This document shows positions 7,405 through 15,961 of a DNA stretch of 39,488 nt, piece by piece. This DNA is from an uncultured Desulfovibrio sp. (GTDB lineage Bacteria; Desulfobacterota; Desulfovibrionia; Desulfovibrionales; Desulfovibrionaceae), in contig CALVHF010000013.1 in assembly GCA_944327295.1 (NCBI GenBank), forward strand, positions 1 to 39,488. Reading direction: 5' to 3'. A program made the translations under genes and the position numbers. Every line of letters starts with the position of its first letter. Positions within the stretch are counted from its first letter, which is position 1. The notes under the pieces were generated by a model. It saw nothing but the letters and a program-made list of their open reading frames with translations. It was not told the DNA's origin and did not search any database.

Positions 7405-9294
7405 TCAGTACGAGCAGCGCACATCCGAGGGCATGCGCCAGTCGCCCCTGGGCGACAGGGAAACCGTGCCCACCTTGGGGCCGTCGGGCAGGCAGCTGCG
7501 CTTGAACTGCTGGCTGAAGAAGCGGGAGAAAAAGACGTCCAGGGTCTTGTCCACTGTCTCTTCTTCGCCAGGGAAGGCAATGCGGGCCAGGGCGCGGATC
7601 TTCTCCCTGGCAAAGCCGTTGCGGACAAAGTGGTAGAGGAAGAAGTCGTGCAGCACGTACTTGCCGATGGTGCCCTCGGTCGACTGGCGGTTGCCGGCGG
7701 CATCGGGCGGCAGCAGTTCGGGGCTGATTTCCGTGGCGCAGACAGAGTGCAGCACTTCGGCCACCTCGGCATGCAGTGTGGCGTATTCTTCCACCAGGAA
7801 GCGGACCAGGGTCTTGGGCACCCCGCAGTTGACGGCGTACATGGACATGTGATCGCCATTGTAGGTGGCCCAGCCTAAGGCCAGCTCCGACATGTCGCCT
7901 GTGCCGACCACCAGGCCCCCTTCCCTGTTGGCCAGATCCATGAGGATCTGGGTACGCTCCCTGGCCTGGGCATTTTCAAAGGTCACGTCGTAGCAGTCTG
8001 CCGGCTGGCCTATGTCCTTGAAATGCTGCAGGCAGGCCGGGCGGATATCGATGGTGCGCGCCTGCACGCCCAGCAATTCCATGAGGCGCAGGGCATTGGT
8101 CCTGGTATGGTCCGTGGTGCCGAAGCCCGGCATGGTCACGGCATGGATGCTCGATCGCGGAAGGCCCAGGCTGTCGCAGGCATCGGCAGCAACCAGCAGG
8201 GCAAGGGTGCTGTCGAGGCCCCCGGAGATGCCAAGGACAAGGCACTTGCAGCCGGTTTTGGCCATGCGCTGGGCAAGGCCTCTCGACTGCAGGTGCAGAA
8301 TTTCCTGACAGCGGCTGCTCAGTTCCTCGCCCCTGGGCACAAAGGGCGCCGGATCCACAGAATCCGGAAGAATGCCTGTCTCGGCCAGGCTCTGGGCCTG
8401 CACGCGCACAACGTCCCCCTTTCGTAAAGCACCCGGTATCTGGAAGGCCGAGGTCTGCTTCAGGCGATCGTTGGTCAGGCGCTCAAGGTCGATGAGGGCC
8501 TGAGTGATGCCGGCCTTTTCCCTGCTCTCGGCACTGATGAGGCCTCCTGCAGCAATGAGGCAGTGGCCGGAAAAGACGAGATCCGTCGTGCTCTCGCCAG
8601 GGCCTGAGGAGGCATAGGCATAGGCGCAGAGAAGGCGTCCCGACTGCAGGCGGACAAGGTCGCGCCTGTAGCGGCTCTTGGTGGCCACCTCGTTGGAGGC
8701 CGAGGGGTTGAGGATGAGGGTTGCGCCCTGGGCTGCCAGATGGCCGCTTGGCGGCTCCTGCACCCACAGATCCTCGCAGATCTCGCAGCCGATGACCGGG
8801 CCCCCCGGCACGCACACCAGCAAATCCGGCGTGCAGGGCACGGTCTGGCCGCAAAGGGTCACCGTGTCCCTGGTCCTGGCCCAGGAGGGCGCAAACCAGC
8901 GCTTTTCGTAGAACTCCTGGGAATTGGGCACAAAGGTCTTGGGCACGACGCCGAGCAGCTGGCCGCCCTGCACCAGGGCTGCCGCATTGAAGAGGATGCC
9001 GTCCTGCAGCACGGGCAGACCCGCGCAGAAGATGCTCTCGGGGCAGATGCGGGCCGCAGAGTGCATGAGACGGGCCAGCCCCTCCTCGGCCCTGCGGACC
9101 AGGCTTGCCTGGGCGAAGAGATCGCCGCACGTGTAGCCTGTGAGGGCAAGCTCGGGAAAGACCAGGACGTCCACGGCCTCGTCGCGGGCCTGTTCGAGGA
9201 GCGCCGTCATTTCCGCCACATTGGCGGCAGGGTCTGCCACATGTACCCCGAACAGGGCACAGCCGACATTGACAAAGCCATAGGTGCTGTTCAC
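7405..9294 (-). CDS. nadE: NAD+ synthase, glutamine-dependent
   Basis: Last step of NAD synthesis: amidates nicotinate adenine dinucleotide using ammonia released from glutamine. GTG 9294 is preferred over ATG 9375 because AGGAAAGAG lies just upstream and the nitrilase fold starts directly after it; the product is then 629 residues. The N-terminal nitrilase-type glutaminase domain (about 1-270) shows the Glu-Lys-Cys triad: E48 in FPELALTGY, Lys in VPKTFVPN and Cys in GCEICEDLW. The C-terminal synthase domain has the PP-loop SGGLDST and VVGTGDMSELALGW. This long two-domain form resembles the mycobacterial type. Third gene of an operon with pncA and pncB, after a 130-base gap. Confidence 0.96.
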   Translation of the reverse strand: MNSTYGFVNVGCALFGVHVADPAANVAEMTALLEQARDEAVDVLVFPELALTGYTCGDLFAQASLVRRAEEGLARLMHSAARICPESIFCAGLPVLQDGILFNAAALVQGGQLLGVVPKTFVPNSQEFYEKRWFAPSWARTRDTVTLCGQTVPCTPDLLVCVPGGPVIGCEICEDLWVQEPPSGHLAAQGATLILNPSASNEVATKSRYRRDLVRLQSGRLLCAYAYASSGPGESTTDLVFSGHCLIAAGGLISAESREKAGITQALIDLERLTNDRLKQTSAFQIPGALRKGDVVRVQAQSLAETGILPDSVDPAPFVPRGEELSSRCQEILHLQSRGLAQRMAKTGCKCLVLGISGGLDSTLALLVAADACDSLGLPRSSIHAVTMPGFGTTDHTRTNALRLMELLGVQARTIDIRPACLQHFKDIGQPADCYDVTFENAQARERTQILMDLANREGGLVVGTGDMSELALGWATYNGDHMSMYAVNCGVPKTLVRFLVEEYATLHAEVAEVLHSVCATEISPELLPPDAAGNRQSTEGTIGKYVLHDFFLYHFVRNGFAREKIRALARIAFPGEEETVDKTLDVFFSRFFSQQFKRSCLPDGPKVGTVSLSPRGDWRMPSDVRCSY

Positions 9295-9424
9295 GTGTCT
9301 CTTTCCTTTTTTTGCCCGCGCCCCGAGCCTTTTCGTGCGGGCCGAATGTGCCTGAAGAGCGTGCGCCAGAAACAATTGCGCCAGAAAGAATTACGGCAGA
9401 AGCGATTCTGTCAGCAGAGGTTCG

Positions 9425-10912
9425 TCAGGGGATGAGCCTGCTGCTGCCGTCGTAGACGCAGCAGTCCTCGCTGTGCCTGTAGAGCAGATCCATCTTGGTC
9501 TCGTAGTAGGACGGGCTCATGACAAGCTTGTGCAGATGGGGATTCTCGAAGCGCTGCTCTTCCTCCCAGATCTCGTCCTTGAGCTGCCTGGTCACGTAGC
9601 TGCGGATGTCCTGCAGGCAAGGCTGGGGTGCCACGCGCTTTCCGCCACGCATGACGGGTTGTTGCAGCTCGCGCACGGTCACGTCCATATAGCTGCGGCT
9701 GCGCCAGGGCTTGGCCGGATTGACGTATCTGTAGGGGCCGCTCACGTCCACCTTCTCATCGTAGAGGGTGAGCAGGTCGGAGATGGCGTGGCCCGACTTG
9801 TTGTAGATGCGGTAGACGCGCTTGCGGGCCGGGTTGGTGATCTTTTCCACGGTCTCGGAAATCTTGATGCGCGGCTCGCTCACGCCGTTGTGCTCCACGT
9901 CCACAAGCTTGTAGACGGCTCCGAAGACGGGCTCGCTGCGGGCCGTGATGAGGCGCTCGCCCACGCCGAAGCTGTCTATGCAGCCGCCCTGATCGATGAG
10001 GGAAGTGATGGTGTATTCGTCCAGGCTGTTGGAGGCCGAGATGGTGCAGTCCGTCAGACCCGCCTCGTCCAGCATGGCCCGGGCCCGCTTGGAAAGGTAG
10101 GCCAGGTCGCCAGAGTCGATGCGCACGCCCCTGAGGCGCTTGCCCATGGGTTCGAGCACCTCCCTGGCCGTGCGGATGGCATTGGGAATGCCGGAGTGGA
10201 GGACATTGTAGGTATCGACCAGGAGCACGGCCGCATCGGGATAGGCCTGGGCATAGCGGGAGAAGGCCGTGAACTCGTCCTGATGGTACATGACCCAGCT
10301 GTGGGCCATGGTGCCGGTGACCGGGATGCCGAACATCTTGCCTGCCAGCAGGGTGGCCGTGCTGGCCACGCCGCCTATGTAGGCGGCTCGTGCGCCATAG
10401 ACGGCCGCGTCCATGTTGTGGGCGCGCCTGGCGCCGAAGTCCGCCACGGCCCGGCCCTTGGCCGCATGCACGATGCGCTGGGCCTTGGTGGCAATGAGGG
10501 ACTGGTGGTTTATCTGGGTGAGCACGGCCGTTTCCACCAGCTGGGCATCCACCAGGGGCGCGTGTACGGTGAGCACGGGCTCGTTGGGGTACATGATGGT
10601 GCCCTCGGGAAAGGCATCAATGTCCCCCTTGAAGCGAAAGTCGGCCAACATGCGCAAAAACTCCTCGGGAAAGAGGTGCAATGAGCGCAGATAGGCTATG
10701 TCGTCCTCGGCAAAGTGCAGATGCTCTATGTACTCGATGACCTGTTCCAGGCCGGCAAAGATGGCAAAGCCGCCGTTGTCGGGATTGTTCCTGTAGAAGA
10801 CGTCGAAGGTGACCATGACACTGTCGGAATGCTCACCGAGATAGCCGTTGGCCATGGTCATTTCGTAGAGGTCCATGACCATGGAAAGGTTGCGGGCATC
10901 AAACTGGTTCAT
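9425..10912 (-). CDS. pncB: nicotinate phosphoribosyltransferase
   Basis: Makes nicotinate mononucleotide from nicotinate and PRPP, the entry step of the Preiss-Handler NAD salvage route. ATG 10912 has AGGAGG six bases upstream. The product, 495 residues, is full length for the longer PncB type. Family landmarks include MTMANGY near the start, DFGARRAHNMDAA (about 157-170, the substrate pocket), GTMAHSWVM with the His typical of the autophosphorylated loop, GVRIDSGDLAYLSK and FGVGERL. The gene overlaps the end of pncA by 14 bases, which indicates translational coupling. Confidence 0.95.
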   Translation of the reverse strand: MNQFDARNLSMVMDLYEMTMANGYLGEHSDSVMVTFDVFYRNNPDNGGFAIFAGLEQVIEYIEHLHFAEDDIAYLRSLHLFPEEFLRMLADFRFKGDIDAFPEGTIMYPNEPVLTVHAPLVDAQLVETAVLTQINHQSLIATKAQRIVHAAKGRAVADFGARRAHNMDAAVYGARAAYIGGVASTATLLAGKMFGIPVTGTMAHSWVMYHQDEFTAFSRYAQAYPDAAVLLVDTYNVLHSGIPNAIRTAREVLEPMGKRLRGVRIDSGDLAYLSKRARAMLDEAGLTDCTISASNSLDEYTITSLIDQGGCIDSFGVGERLITARSEPVFGAVYKLVDVEHNGVSEPRIKISETVEKITNPARKRVYRIYNKSGHAISDLLTLYDEKVDVSGPYRYVNPAKPWRSRSYMDVTVRELQQPVMRGGKRVAPQPCLQDIRSYVTRQLKDEIWEEEQRFENPHLHKLVMSPSYYETKMDLLYRHSEDCCVYDGSSRLIP

Positions 10913-11459
10913 GGCCGGCCTCCTTGCGTGTGCAGGGCAGAATCTGGCAGCTGCGGAGCACCTTCAGGGCTGCCTCGTGGCGCTCGGGTGTGGAGCCTGC
11001 GCAGCAGGCCTGATCCACGAAGAGCGGAATCTGCGGGGCCATGCTCTTGAGGAGCAGGGCATTGCTGATCACGCAGATGTCCGTGCACAGGCCGGTAAAT
11101 TCCACGGCTGCCACCTCGCCCCGCTTGGCGCGTTCGGCAAGCTCGCTCGCCAGCGCGACACTGGCAAAGGTTTCCTTGTCAAAAATGCGCAGCTCGCGTG
11201 CCTTGCGCAGTTCCTCGAGCTCCGGCACAAGCTGCCAGCCCTCCGTGCCTTCCACACAGTGGACGATGGGCAGAAGACGGCCTTCCTGCGTGGTCAGATA
11301 GTCCGCGTAATGCGTGTCCCTGGTCAGCAGGACCGTTCCCTGAAAGTCACGAACCCTGGCGCACAGTGCGGGCACAATGGCCCGGGCTTCGGGGGTGCCG
11401 AGACTCCCGGAGACAAAGTCGTTCTGCACGTCCACAACGATGAGATAGTTTTCTTGCAT
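10899..11459 (-). CDS. pncA: isochorismatase-fold hydrolase, probable nicotinamidase
   Basis: Cysteine hydrolase of the isochorismatase superfamily. The nicotinamidase role (nicotinamide to nicotinate plus ammonia) follows from overlap with pncB and operon with nadE. From ATG 11459 the product has 186 residues. The likely catalytic triad is Asp in VVDVQNDF, Lys in DKETFAS and Cys in FTGLCTDICV. The metal-site pattern differs from classical PncA: TRDTH and LPIVHC rather than DWHxxNH, a variant common in hydrolases paired with pncB. The frame is open to 11564, but the extra residues look non-conserved. No good ribosome site is visible before 11459. Confidence 0.82.
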   Translation of the reverse strand: MQENYLIVVDVQNDFVSGSLGTPEARAIVPALCARVRDFQGTVLLTRDTHYADYLTTQEGRLLPIVHCVEGTEGWQLVPELEELRKARELRIFDKETFASVALASELAERAKRGEVAAVEFTGLCTDICVISNALLLKSMAPQIPLFVDQACCAGSTPERHEAALKVLRSCQILPCTRKEAGHEPV

Positions 11460-11808
11460 TGCCAGCAGGCCCTGTGTTGCAGATCTGAAAAAGCACCCGG
11501 GAAAGGCGTTCCCCGGGGAAAAGAGCGGCTGGACAAGGCAGCCCGAACCTTGGCCTGCCTCCATTCAGTCTGCCATGCAGTATGGACGCATGGAACAAAA
11601 AAGGCAAGCATGCTCCCATCTTGTTCCAAAAATAACACTACTGCCAAACGAACCTGTCCAATCCTGCGCAAGCCTTGTTCCACTTTGCGCAAGGAGCGGG
11701 GGCGCAAGAGAGCGCCTGGCAGGAGCGGATACGGGCCTGGTGCTCAAGCCTGCCAACTCCTGTCTGATCCAGTCAGAGTCTGCCAGATCTCGGGCAAGAA
11801 AACGCACA
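11460..11808. promoter_or_regulatory. upstream region of the NAD operon with TTGTTCC repeats
   Basis: TGGAACAA (11591-11598) and TTGTTCCA (11621-11628) form an inverted repeat with 8-bp arms, and another TTGTTCC lies at 11675-11681. The same heptamer occurs upstream of ppaC and in the region before the 12.9-kb dehydrogenase. It may be a shared regulator site; no known factor is identified. A -35/-10 pair for pncA is not clear. Confidence 0.4.
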
Positions 11809-11851
11809 AAGGCCCTGCCCTGATGCGCACAGGCGCACCGGGCAGGGCCTT
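11809..11851 (-). terminator. terminator of the D-2-hydroxyacid dehydrogenase gene
   Basis: Twelve perfect pairs: AAGGCCCTGCCC (11809-11820) with GGGCAGGGCCTT (11840-11851). On the minus strand the stem runs into TTTGTGCGTTTTC. It separates this gene from pncA. Confidence 0.75.
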
Positions 11852-11914
11852 CGGTACTGGCTGCATCGGTGCTCCCGGGGCACGGGAACCCGATGCGCAG
11901 ACGATCTTTCAGAA

Positions 11915-12859
11915 TCAGCAGATGACGTTCTGCTGCTTGCCCTCAAGCCAGGCAAAGAGGTTGCCAAAAACGGTGTGGGCACGCTGTTCCATGGACTCGG
12001 CACTGGCAAAGGCCATGTGCGGAGTGACAATGCAGTTGGGGGCGTCGAGCAGGGGATGGCCTTCGGGCAGGGGCGGCTCCACGTCAAAGACGTCCAGGGC
12101 AGCACCGGCAATGACGCCGTCCTTCAGGGCCTGAGCCAGGGCCTGCTGATCCACCACGCCGCCACGGGCGGTGTTGATGAGGAAGGCCGTGGACTTCATG
12201 AGGCGCAGCTGCTCGGCACCGATCAGGCCCTTGGTGGCATCGGTAAGGGGCAGGTGCAAAGAGATTATGTCGGACTGCTTCAGGACCTCTTCCAGGCTCA
12301 GCTGCTCGTCGATGACGGGATCCGTCACTGTGCTCCTGTTGTAGGCAATGACCTTACAGCCAAAGGCCTTGCACAGGGCTGCGGTCTTCCTGCCGATGTG
12401 ACCGGCGCCCACGATGCCCACGGTCTTGCCCTGCAAAAGATGGCCTTCCAGACCTTCCTTGGTGCCATGGGCGCGGCAGTGGGCCTGCTGCTCGGGGATC
12501 TGGCGCAGCAGGCTGATCATGAAGCCGATGCACAGCTCGGCCACACCCTGATCGGCGTAGCCGGAGGCATTGCTGATGGCAATGTTGCGCTTCTTTGCCT
12601 CGGCCACGGGAATATGGTCCACGCCCGTGAAGGCCACGTCAATGAACTTCAGGGTGGGCACTTCTTCCACGACTCGGGCGGCCAGGGGCATATTGGCAAT
12701 CATGATCACGTCGGCATTCCTGCTGCGTTCAAGCTGCACGGAGGCGTCAGGATCCTTGGCATACTGGGTGAAGGTGTGGCCCATGGCCTCAAGCTTGGCC
12801 GCGTACTCGTCAACAAGCGTCTGGCGGACGCCCAGACCTTCCAAAAGAACGATATTCAT
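11915..12859 (-). CDS. D-2-hydroxyacid dehydrogenase, NAD(P)-dependent (copy A)
   Basis: Reduces a 2-keto acid to the D-2-hydroxyacid or the reverse; the substrate cannot be read from the sequence. ATG 12859 is chosen because GGAG lies ten bases upstream; ATG 12868 would be too close to it. The product has 314 residues, the size of single-substrate enzymes such as hydroxypyruvate/glyoxylate reductase, and lacks the ACT domain of long SerA. The Rossmann motif is GIVGAGHIG (about 148-156). The catalytic Arg is in NTARGGVVDQ, Glu is in VFDVEPPLPEGHPLL and His is in IVTPHMAFAS. A separate copy at 19786-20727 is only distantly similar. Monocistronic by its terminator. Confidence 0.9.
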   Translation of the reverse strand: MNIVLLEGLGVRQTLVDEYAAKLEAMGHTFTQYAKDPDASVQLERSRNADVIMIANMPLAARVVEEVPTLKFIDVAFTGVDHIPVAEAKKRNIAISNASGYADQGVAELCIGFMISLLRQIPEQQAHCRAHGTKEGLEGHLLQGKTVGIVGAGHIGRKTAALCKAFGCKVIAYNRSTVTDPVIDEQLSLEEVLKQSDIISLHLPLTDATKGLIGAEQLRLMKSTAFLINTARGGVVDQQALAQALKDGVIAGAALDVFDVEPPLPEGHPLLDAPNCIVTPHMAFASAESMEQRAHTVFGNLFAWLEGKQQNVIC

Positions 12860-13320
12860 GACGTACATGCTCCGACACTCGTTTTGTCCCAGGCCCTCGC
12901 GGGCAGACAGGAGGGAGTGCCACCTCTGATATTTGATCACAAAAAACAGGCAGCGTCCGGGCACTGCAGAAAGGAATCATTCCCCCGGCTGCCTTTCCTC
13001 CCCCTTGTGCCTGCCGGACGCTGAACCAGGCGGACATGGGGGCGTGTGCAGCCCTGTCATCCATCTGCGTGATACTCTTTCTTACGACCAAGTGCTCCTT
13101 TTGGGCAAGAGGAAAAGAGCCAGGGACCTGTCACAGGGACGCTGGACAGTACTTTGCTTCCGTGATGCAGACACCTGCGGGCATCTTGTTCCGCGACGTG
13201 CGTGGTCTTGAACCCGGAAGAGGTCTACACTCGTTTCTTTCTTCCTGCTCCAGCTTCGTTGTTCCGAGAGGCCTGTACGTCCGCGTCTCTGCAAAAGAGC
13301 CGCACCCCGCACGCAGTGCC
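12860..13320. other. 460-base intergenic region with a structured element
   Basis: No coding frame is credible. On the minus strand, CAGCGTCCGG (13023-13014) pairs with CCGGACGCTG (12960-12951). Adjacent bases GGCAC/GTGCC can extend the helix. The enclosed segment (about 12965-13005) has its own GAAAGG/CCTTTC pairing. Directly after comes CCTGTTTTTT. This is terminator-like but with a large structured interior, about 85 bases before the dehydrogenase start, as in a leader RNA or a small RNA 3' end. No known riboswitch class is recognised. Two TTGTTCC heptamers lie at 13186 and 13259. Confidence 0.4.
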
Positions 13321-13362
13321 GGAAAAAAGAAAAGCCCTCGCAGCGTATTGGACTGCAAGGGC
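13321..13362 (-). terminator. intrinsic terminator of tRNA-Lys copy 2
   Basis: On the minus strand GCCCTTGCAG pairs with CTGCGAGGGC (one G-T pair), then TTTTCTTTTTTCC. The stem matches the terminator after copy 1, so the duplication includes the 3' flank. Confidence 0.9.
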
Positions 13363-13375
13363 GTTATCTTCTGTA

Positions 13376-13451
<76 letters not shown>

Positions 13452-13465
13452 GTCGAACAAGAAAG

Positions 13466-13494
13466 CTTTTACGCTTCCTGTCACACTCTGTCAA
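13466..13494 (-). promoter_or_regulatory. promoter of tRNA-Lys copy 2
   Basis: On the minus strand TTGACA (13494-13489), an exact 17-base spacer and TAAAAG (13471-13466), 15 bases before the tRNA. It differs from the copy 1 promoter, so the 5' flank is not part of the conserved duplication. Confidence 0.75.
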
Positions 13495-13653
13495 CAAGAA
13501 TTTTGCAATTTTGTGGAAATTTTTTCAACATGCCTGAACCAGGCCTTTTTTTGCCATCTTTTGGGCAGAGGGTGTATGGAAGGCCCGATCCAGGCAATCC
13601 AGGCAAAATTCTCAAGAACGCCTGCCAGAGGCCTGTCTTTCGGCATGCTCCTT

Positions 13654-14823
13654 TCAGTGGCCGTCCGAGCGGCTCGCCTGACTGCCGGCCAGACTGCTTG
13701 TCTGGCTGCTTGCCTGTACGGCGTTGTCCCCCTCGTCCCTTGCAAGAGAGCCCCACTCCTGCAAGAGGAGCCGCGTGGCCGCTGCAAGAAGCGCTCCGCT
13801 GCCCGTGCCTTTTTGGTCCGCTTCGAACGGCCGAGCCTTGCTGAAGAGCACAAGCAATATCTCATGCCCCTTGGGATCGGTCAGAAGACCCATGTCGTGC
13901 ACAAGGCCGCCATTGGTCCCCGTCTTGTGGGCAAGCTTCCAGCCCGCAGGCAGGGCTGCAGCTATGCGATCCCGCCCTGTTGCCGTTGCCTGCATCCAGG
14001 AGAGCAGGAGATCCCGACTCTGCGGGGAGAGAAAATCGCCCAGCAGCACCCTGCGCATGCCCGCAAGAAAGCCTCCGGCCGTGCCCGTATTGGCCGTGCT
14101 CTCCGGCTGCTCCCTGTTGAGGGCAGGCTCAAAGTCCGCGAGCTCAAAGCTCTGGTTGCCCATGAGGTGCACGGCCCTGGTCAGGCTTTTGGGGCCGCCC
14201 GCAAGGCGCAAAAGGACATTGGTGGCCGTATTGTCGCTCAGGGTGATGGCCGCCCGGCACAGCTCGGCAACGCTCATGCCCGTGCTGCCCTGTCCCTTTG
14301 TAACCGGCGACCAGGCAACCTCCTCGTCTGCCGTCCAGGTCAGGGTGCGGTCAAGCAGGCTTTCTGCCCCGGACGTCTGCGGGATCCCTGACTCGTCTTG
14401 TTCCTGAGCCTGGGCCTTGCCCTGAACAGGTGTCTGAATCCGGAGACCAGTTTGAGGGGCCTGTGCCAGCACATCGGCCCTGTGCAGTATCTCGGCCACA
14501 AGGAAGAACTTGAAGGTACTGCAAAAGGTCATGCGCTCGCTGGCCCGGAAAAAGAGGGTTCTGCCGGAGTGCACTTCATGAGCTGCCAGGGCAATGCGTG
14601 CGCCATGGGCATACTCCAGGGCCTGCAGTTGCCTGGCAAAGGCAGCAATCCGGTCCTGAGCTGACACAGGGCCTGTGACAAGGAAGAACTGAAGAAAAAC
14701 AAGAAAAAAGACGATTAAGGGGCGGACGGGAAAAACGGCAGAATGGACATCAGGAGCCCTGCGCGCAGGGACAGGACAGGGCACGGGAGCGGACATGGAG
14801 AAGGACAAAGGCAGACAGACCAT
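13654..14823 (-). CDS. class A beta-lactamase with an insertion
   Basis: Periplasmic serine beta-lactamase, opening the ring of penicillins or cephalosporins. All key elements are present: STFK (S70 and K73), SDN (130-132), EPALN in the omega loop (E166, N170) and KTG (234-236). Residue 69 is Cys as in several carbapenemases, but its disulfide partner C238 is Asn here. Between the helix after STFK and the LLDRTLTW strand there is a Gln/Ala-rich insertion of roughly 35-40 residues absent from TEM-like enzymes. A C-terminal tail after LLLQEWG adds about 27 Ser/Ala/Gln-rich residues. ATG 14823 has GGAG ten bases upstream; ATG 14796 is an alternative. Either gives a long N-region before the hydrophobic signal segment ending PVSAQ. 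The narrow spectrum cannot be judged from sequence. Confidence 0.9.
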   Translation of the reverse strand: MVCLPLSFSMSAPVPCPVPARRAPDVHSAVFPVRPLIVFFLVFLQFFLVTGPVSAQDRIAAFARQLQALEYAHGARIALAAHEVHSGRTLFFRASERMTFCSTFKFFLVAEILHRADVLAQAPQTGLRIQTPVQGKAQAQEQDESGIPQTSGAESLLDRTLTWTADEEVAWSPVTKGQGSTGMSVAELCRAAITLSDNTATNVLLRLAGGPKSLTRAVHLMGNQSFELADFEPALNREQPESTANTGTAGGFLAGMRRVLLGDFLSPQSRDLLLSWMQATATGRDRIAAALPAGWKLAHKTGTNGGLVHDMGLLTDPKGHEILLVLFSKARPFEADQKGTGSGALLAAATRLLLQEWGSLARDEGDNAVQASSQTSSLAGSQASRSDGH

Positions 14824-14974
14824 GGCGCAGGCACTCCGGAAAGGAGAACGTTTTTGGGAAGGGGACGCCCCTTGGGGGAAGGTCTCCCTGCCTCCCGGTG
14901 ACGTCCTGCAACAACGGAATCCGGGCATCCTGTGTCAGACAGCAGCAAGGACACAGCCCGGAGTCGCAAGATAC

Positions 14975-15020
14975 AAAAAGGCCGCCTTTCATCCCAAGGG
15001 AAAGAAGGACAAAAGGCGGC
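14975..15020 (-). terminator. terminator of ppaC
   Basis: On the minus strand GCCGCCTTT (15020-15012) pairs with AAAGGCGGC (14989-14981), followed by CTTTTTG. It lies 24 bases after the ppaC stop. Confidence 0.8.
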
Positions 15021-15043
15021 GGAGGAACACTAGGAGGTGTTAC

Positions 15044-15961
15044 TTACTTGAAGGCCTTTTCAAAGTTGGGCACAACCTGCTTCTTGCGGCTCATGACGCC
15101 GTCCAGCCACACATGGGTGCCTTCGGGGGCCTTGCCGAAAGCCTTCTCGACGATGGCGGGATCGTCGGAGGCGATGAGCATGTCGGAGCCTTCCTTCATG
15201 ATGTCGGTGAGGAGCAGGAACACGCTGTGACGGCCGTCAGCCTTGATCTTTTCGATCTCGGCCTGCAGACCTTCACGATACTTGTCCAGCATGGACAGGT
15301 CGACAACTTCCAGCTGGCCGATGCCGATCTTGTTGCCGTTCATGTTGAAGTCCTTGTAGTCACGATGGACCAGTTCATCCATGGTGGCACCTTCCAGGGC
15401 GCTCTTCACGGTGAACATTTCCAGGCCCAGGGCCTTCACATCGGCCACACCGGCGATCTTGGCCAGATCTTCAACGGCCTTCTTGTCGTCTTCGGTGCAG
15501 GTGACGGACTTGAAGATAACGGTGTCGGAGAGGATGGCGCAGAGCATGCCGCCGGCGATGGAAGCAGGAATTTCCACGCCGTAGAAGTCGTACATGTTCT
15601 TCACCACCGTGCAGGAACAGCCGGCGGGCCAGATCCAGCAGAGCAGGGGGCTGGAGGTGGTGATGTCGCCCAGCTTGTGATGGTCGACGATGCCCAGCAC
15701 GTTGGCGCTGTCAATGCCCTTGGGGGCCTGGGCCAAGTCGGAGAAGTCCACCAGGTAGATGTCCTGGCCGGCCACATCTTCCACCACTTCGGGAGCAGTG
15801 AGACCGAACTTGTTCAGCACGAACTCGCTCTCAGGGGTGGGTTTGCCCTGGGCAGCTGCCTTCACGTCCAGACCGCGTTTCTTGTAGAGATCTGCCACGG
15901 CGATGGCAGCCATGATGCTGTCTGTATCAGGATTCATGTGACCGAGAACTAAAGCGGACAT
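15044..15961 (-). CDS. ppaC: manganese-dependent inorganic pyrophosphatase
   Basis: Cytoplasmic family II (DHH-family) pyrophosphatase that hydrolyses PPi to phosphate and drives biosynthesis. In sulfate reducers it also removes the PPi made by sulfate activation. The 305-residue size is typical. Metal-binding motifs are GHMNPDTDS (residues 7-15), VDFSD (about 71-75), the DHH signature in GIVDHHKLGD (about 90-99) and LSDTVIFKS. The C-terminal DHHA2 domain ends with the substrate-binding VMSRKKQVVPNFEKAF. No CBS insert. ATG 15961 has AGGAGG ideally placed (TAGGAGGAAGGCAAAGCT), the strongest ribosome site in the window, as expected for a highly expressed enzyme. Confidence 0.97.
   Translation of the reverse strand: MSALVLGHMNPDTDSIMAAIAVADLYKKRGLDVKAAAQGKPTPESEFVLNKFGLTAPEVVEDVAGQDIYLVDFSDLAQAPKGIDSANVLGIVDHHKLGDITTSSPLLCWIWPAGCSCTVVKNMYDFYGVEIPASIAGGMLCAILSDTVIFKSVTCTEDDKKAVEDLAKIAGVADVKALGLEMFTVKSALEGATMDELVHRDYKDFNMNGNKIGIGQLEVVDLSMLDKYREGLQAEIEKIKADGRHSVFLLLTDIMKEGSDMLIASDDPAIVEKAFGKAPEGTHVWLDGVMSRKKQVVPNFEKAFK

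Noticed and set aside
12944..13023. SRP RNA or a known riboswitch
   Set aside because: The SRP apical motif (GGTCCGGAAGGAAGC-like) and recognised SAM, cobalamin or T-box elements are missing.
13654..14823. Penicillin-binding protein or D-alanyl carboxypeptidase instead of beta-lactamase
   Set aside because: The E166/N170 omega-loop motif along with STFK, SDN and KTG is specific to class A beta-lactamases.
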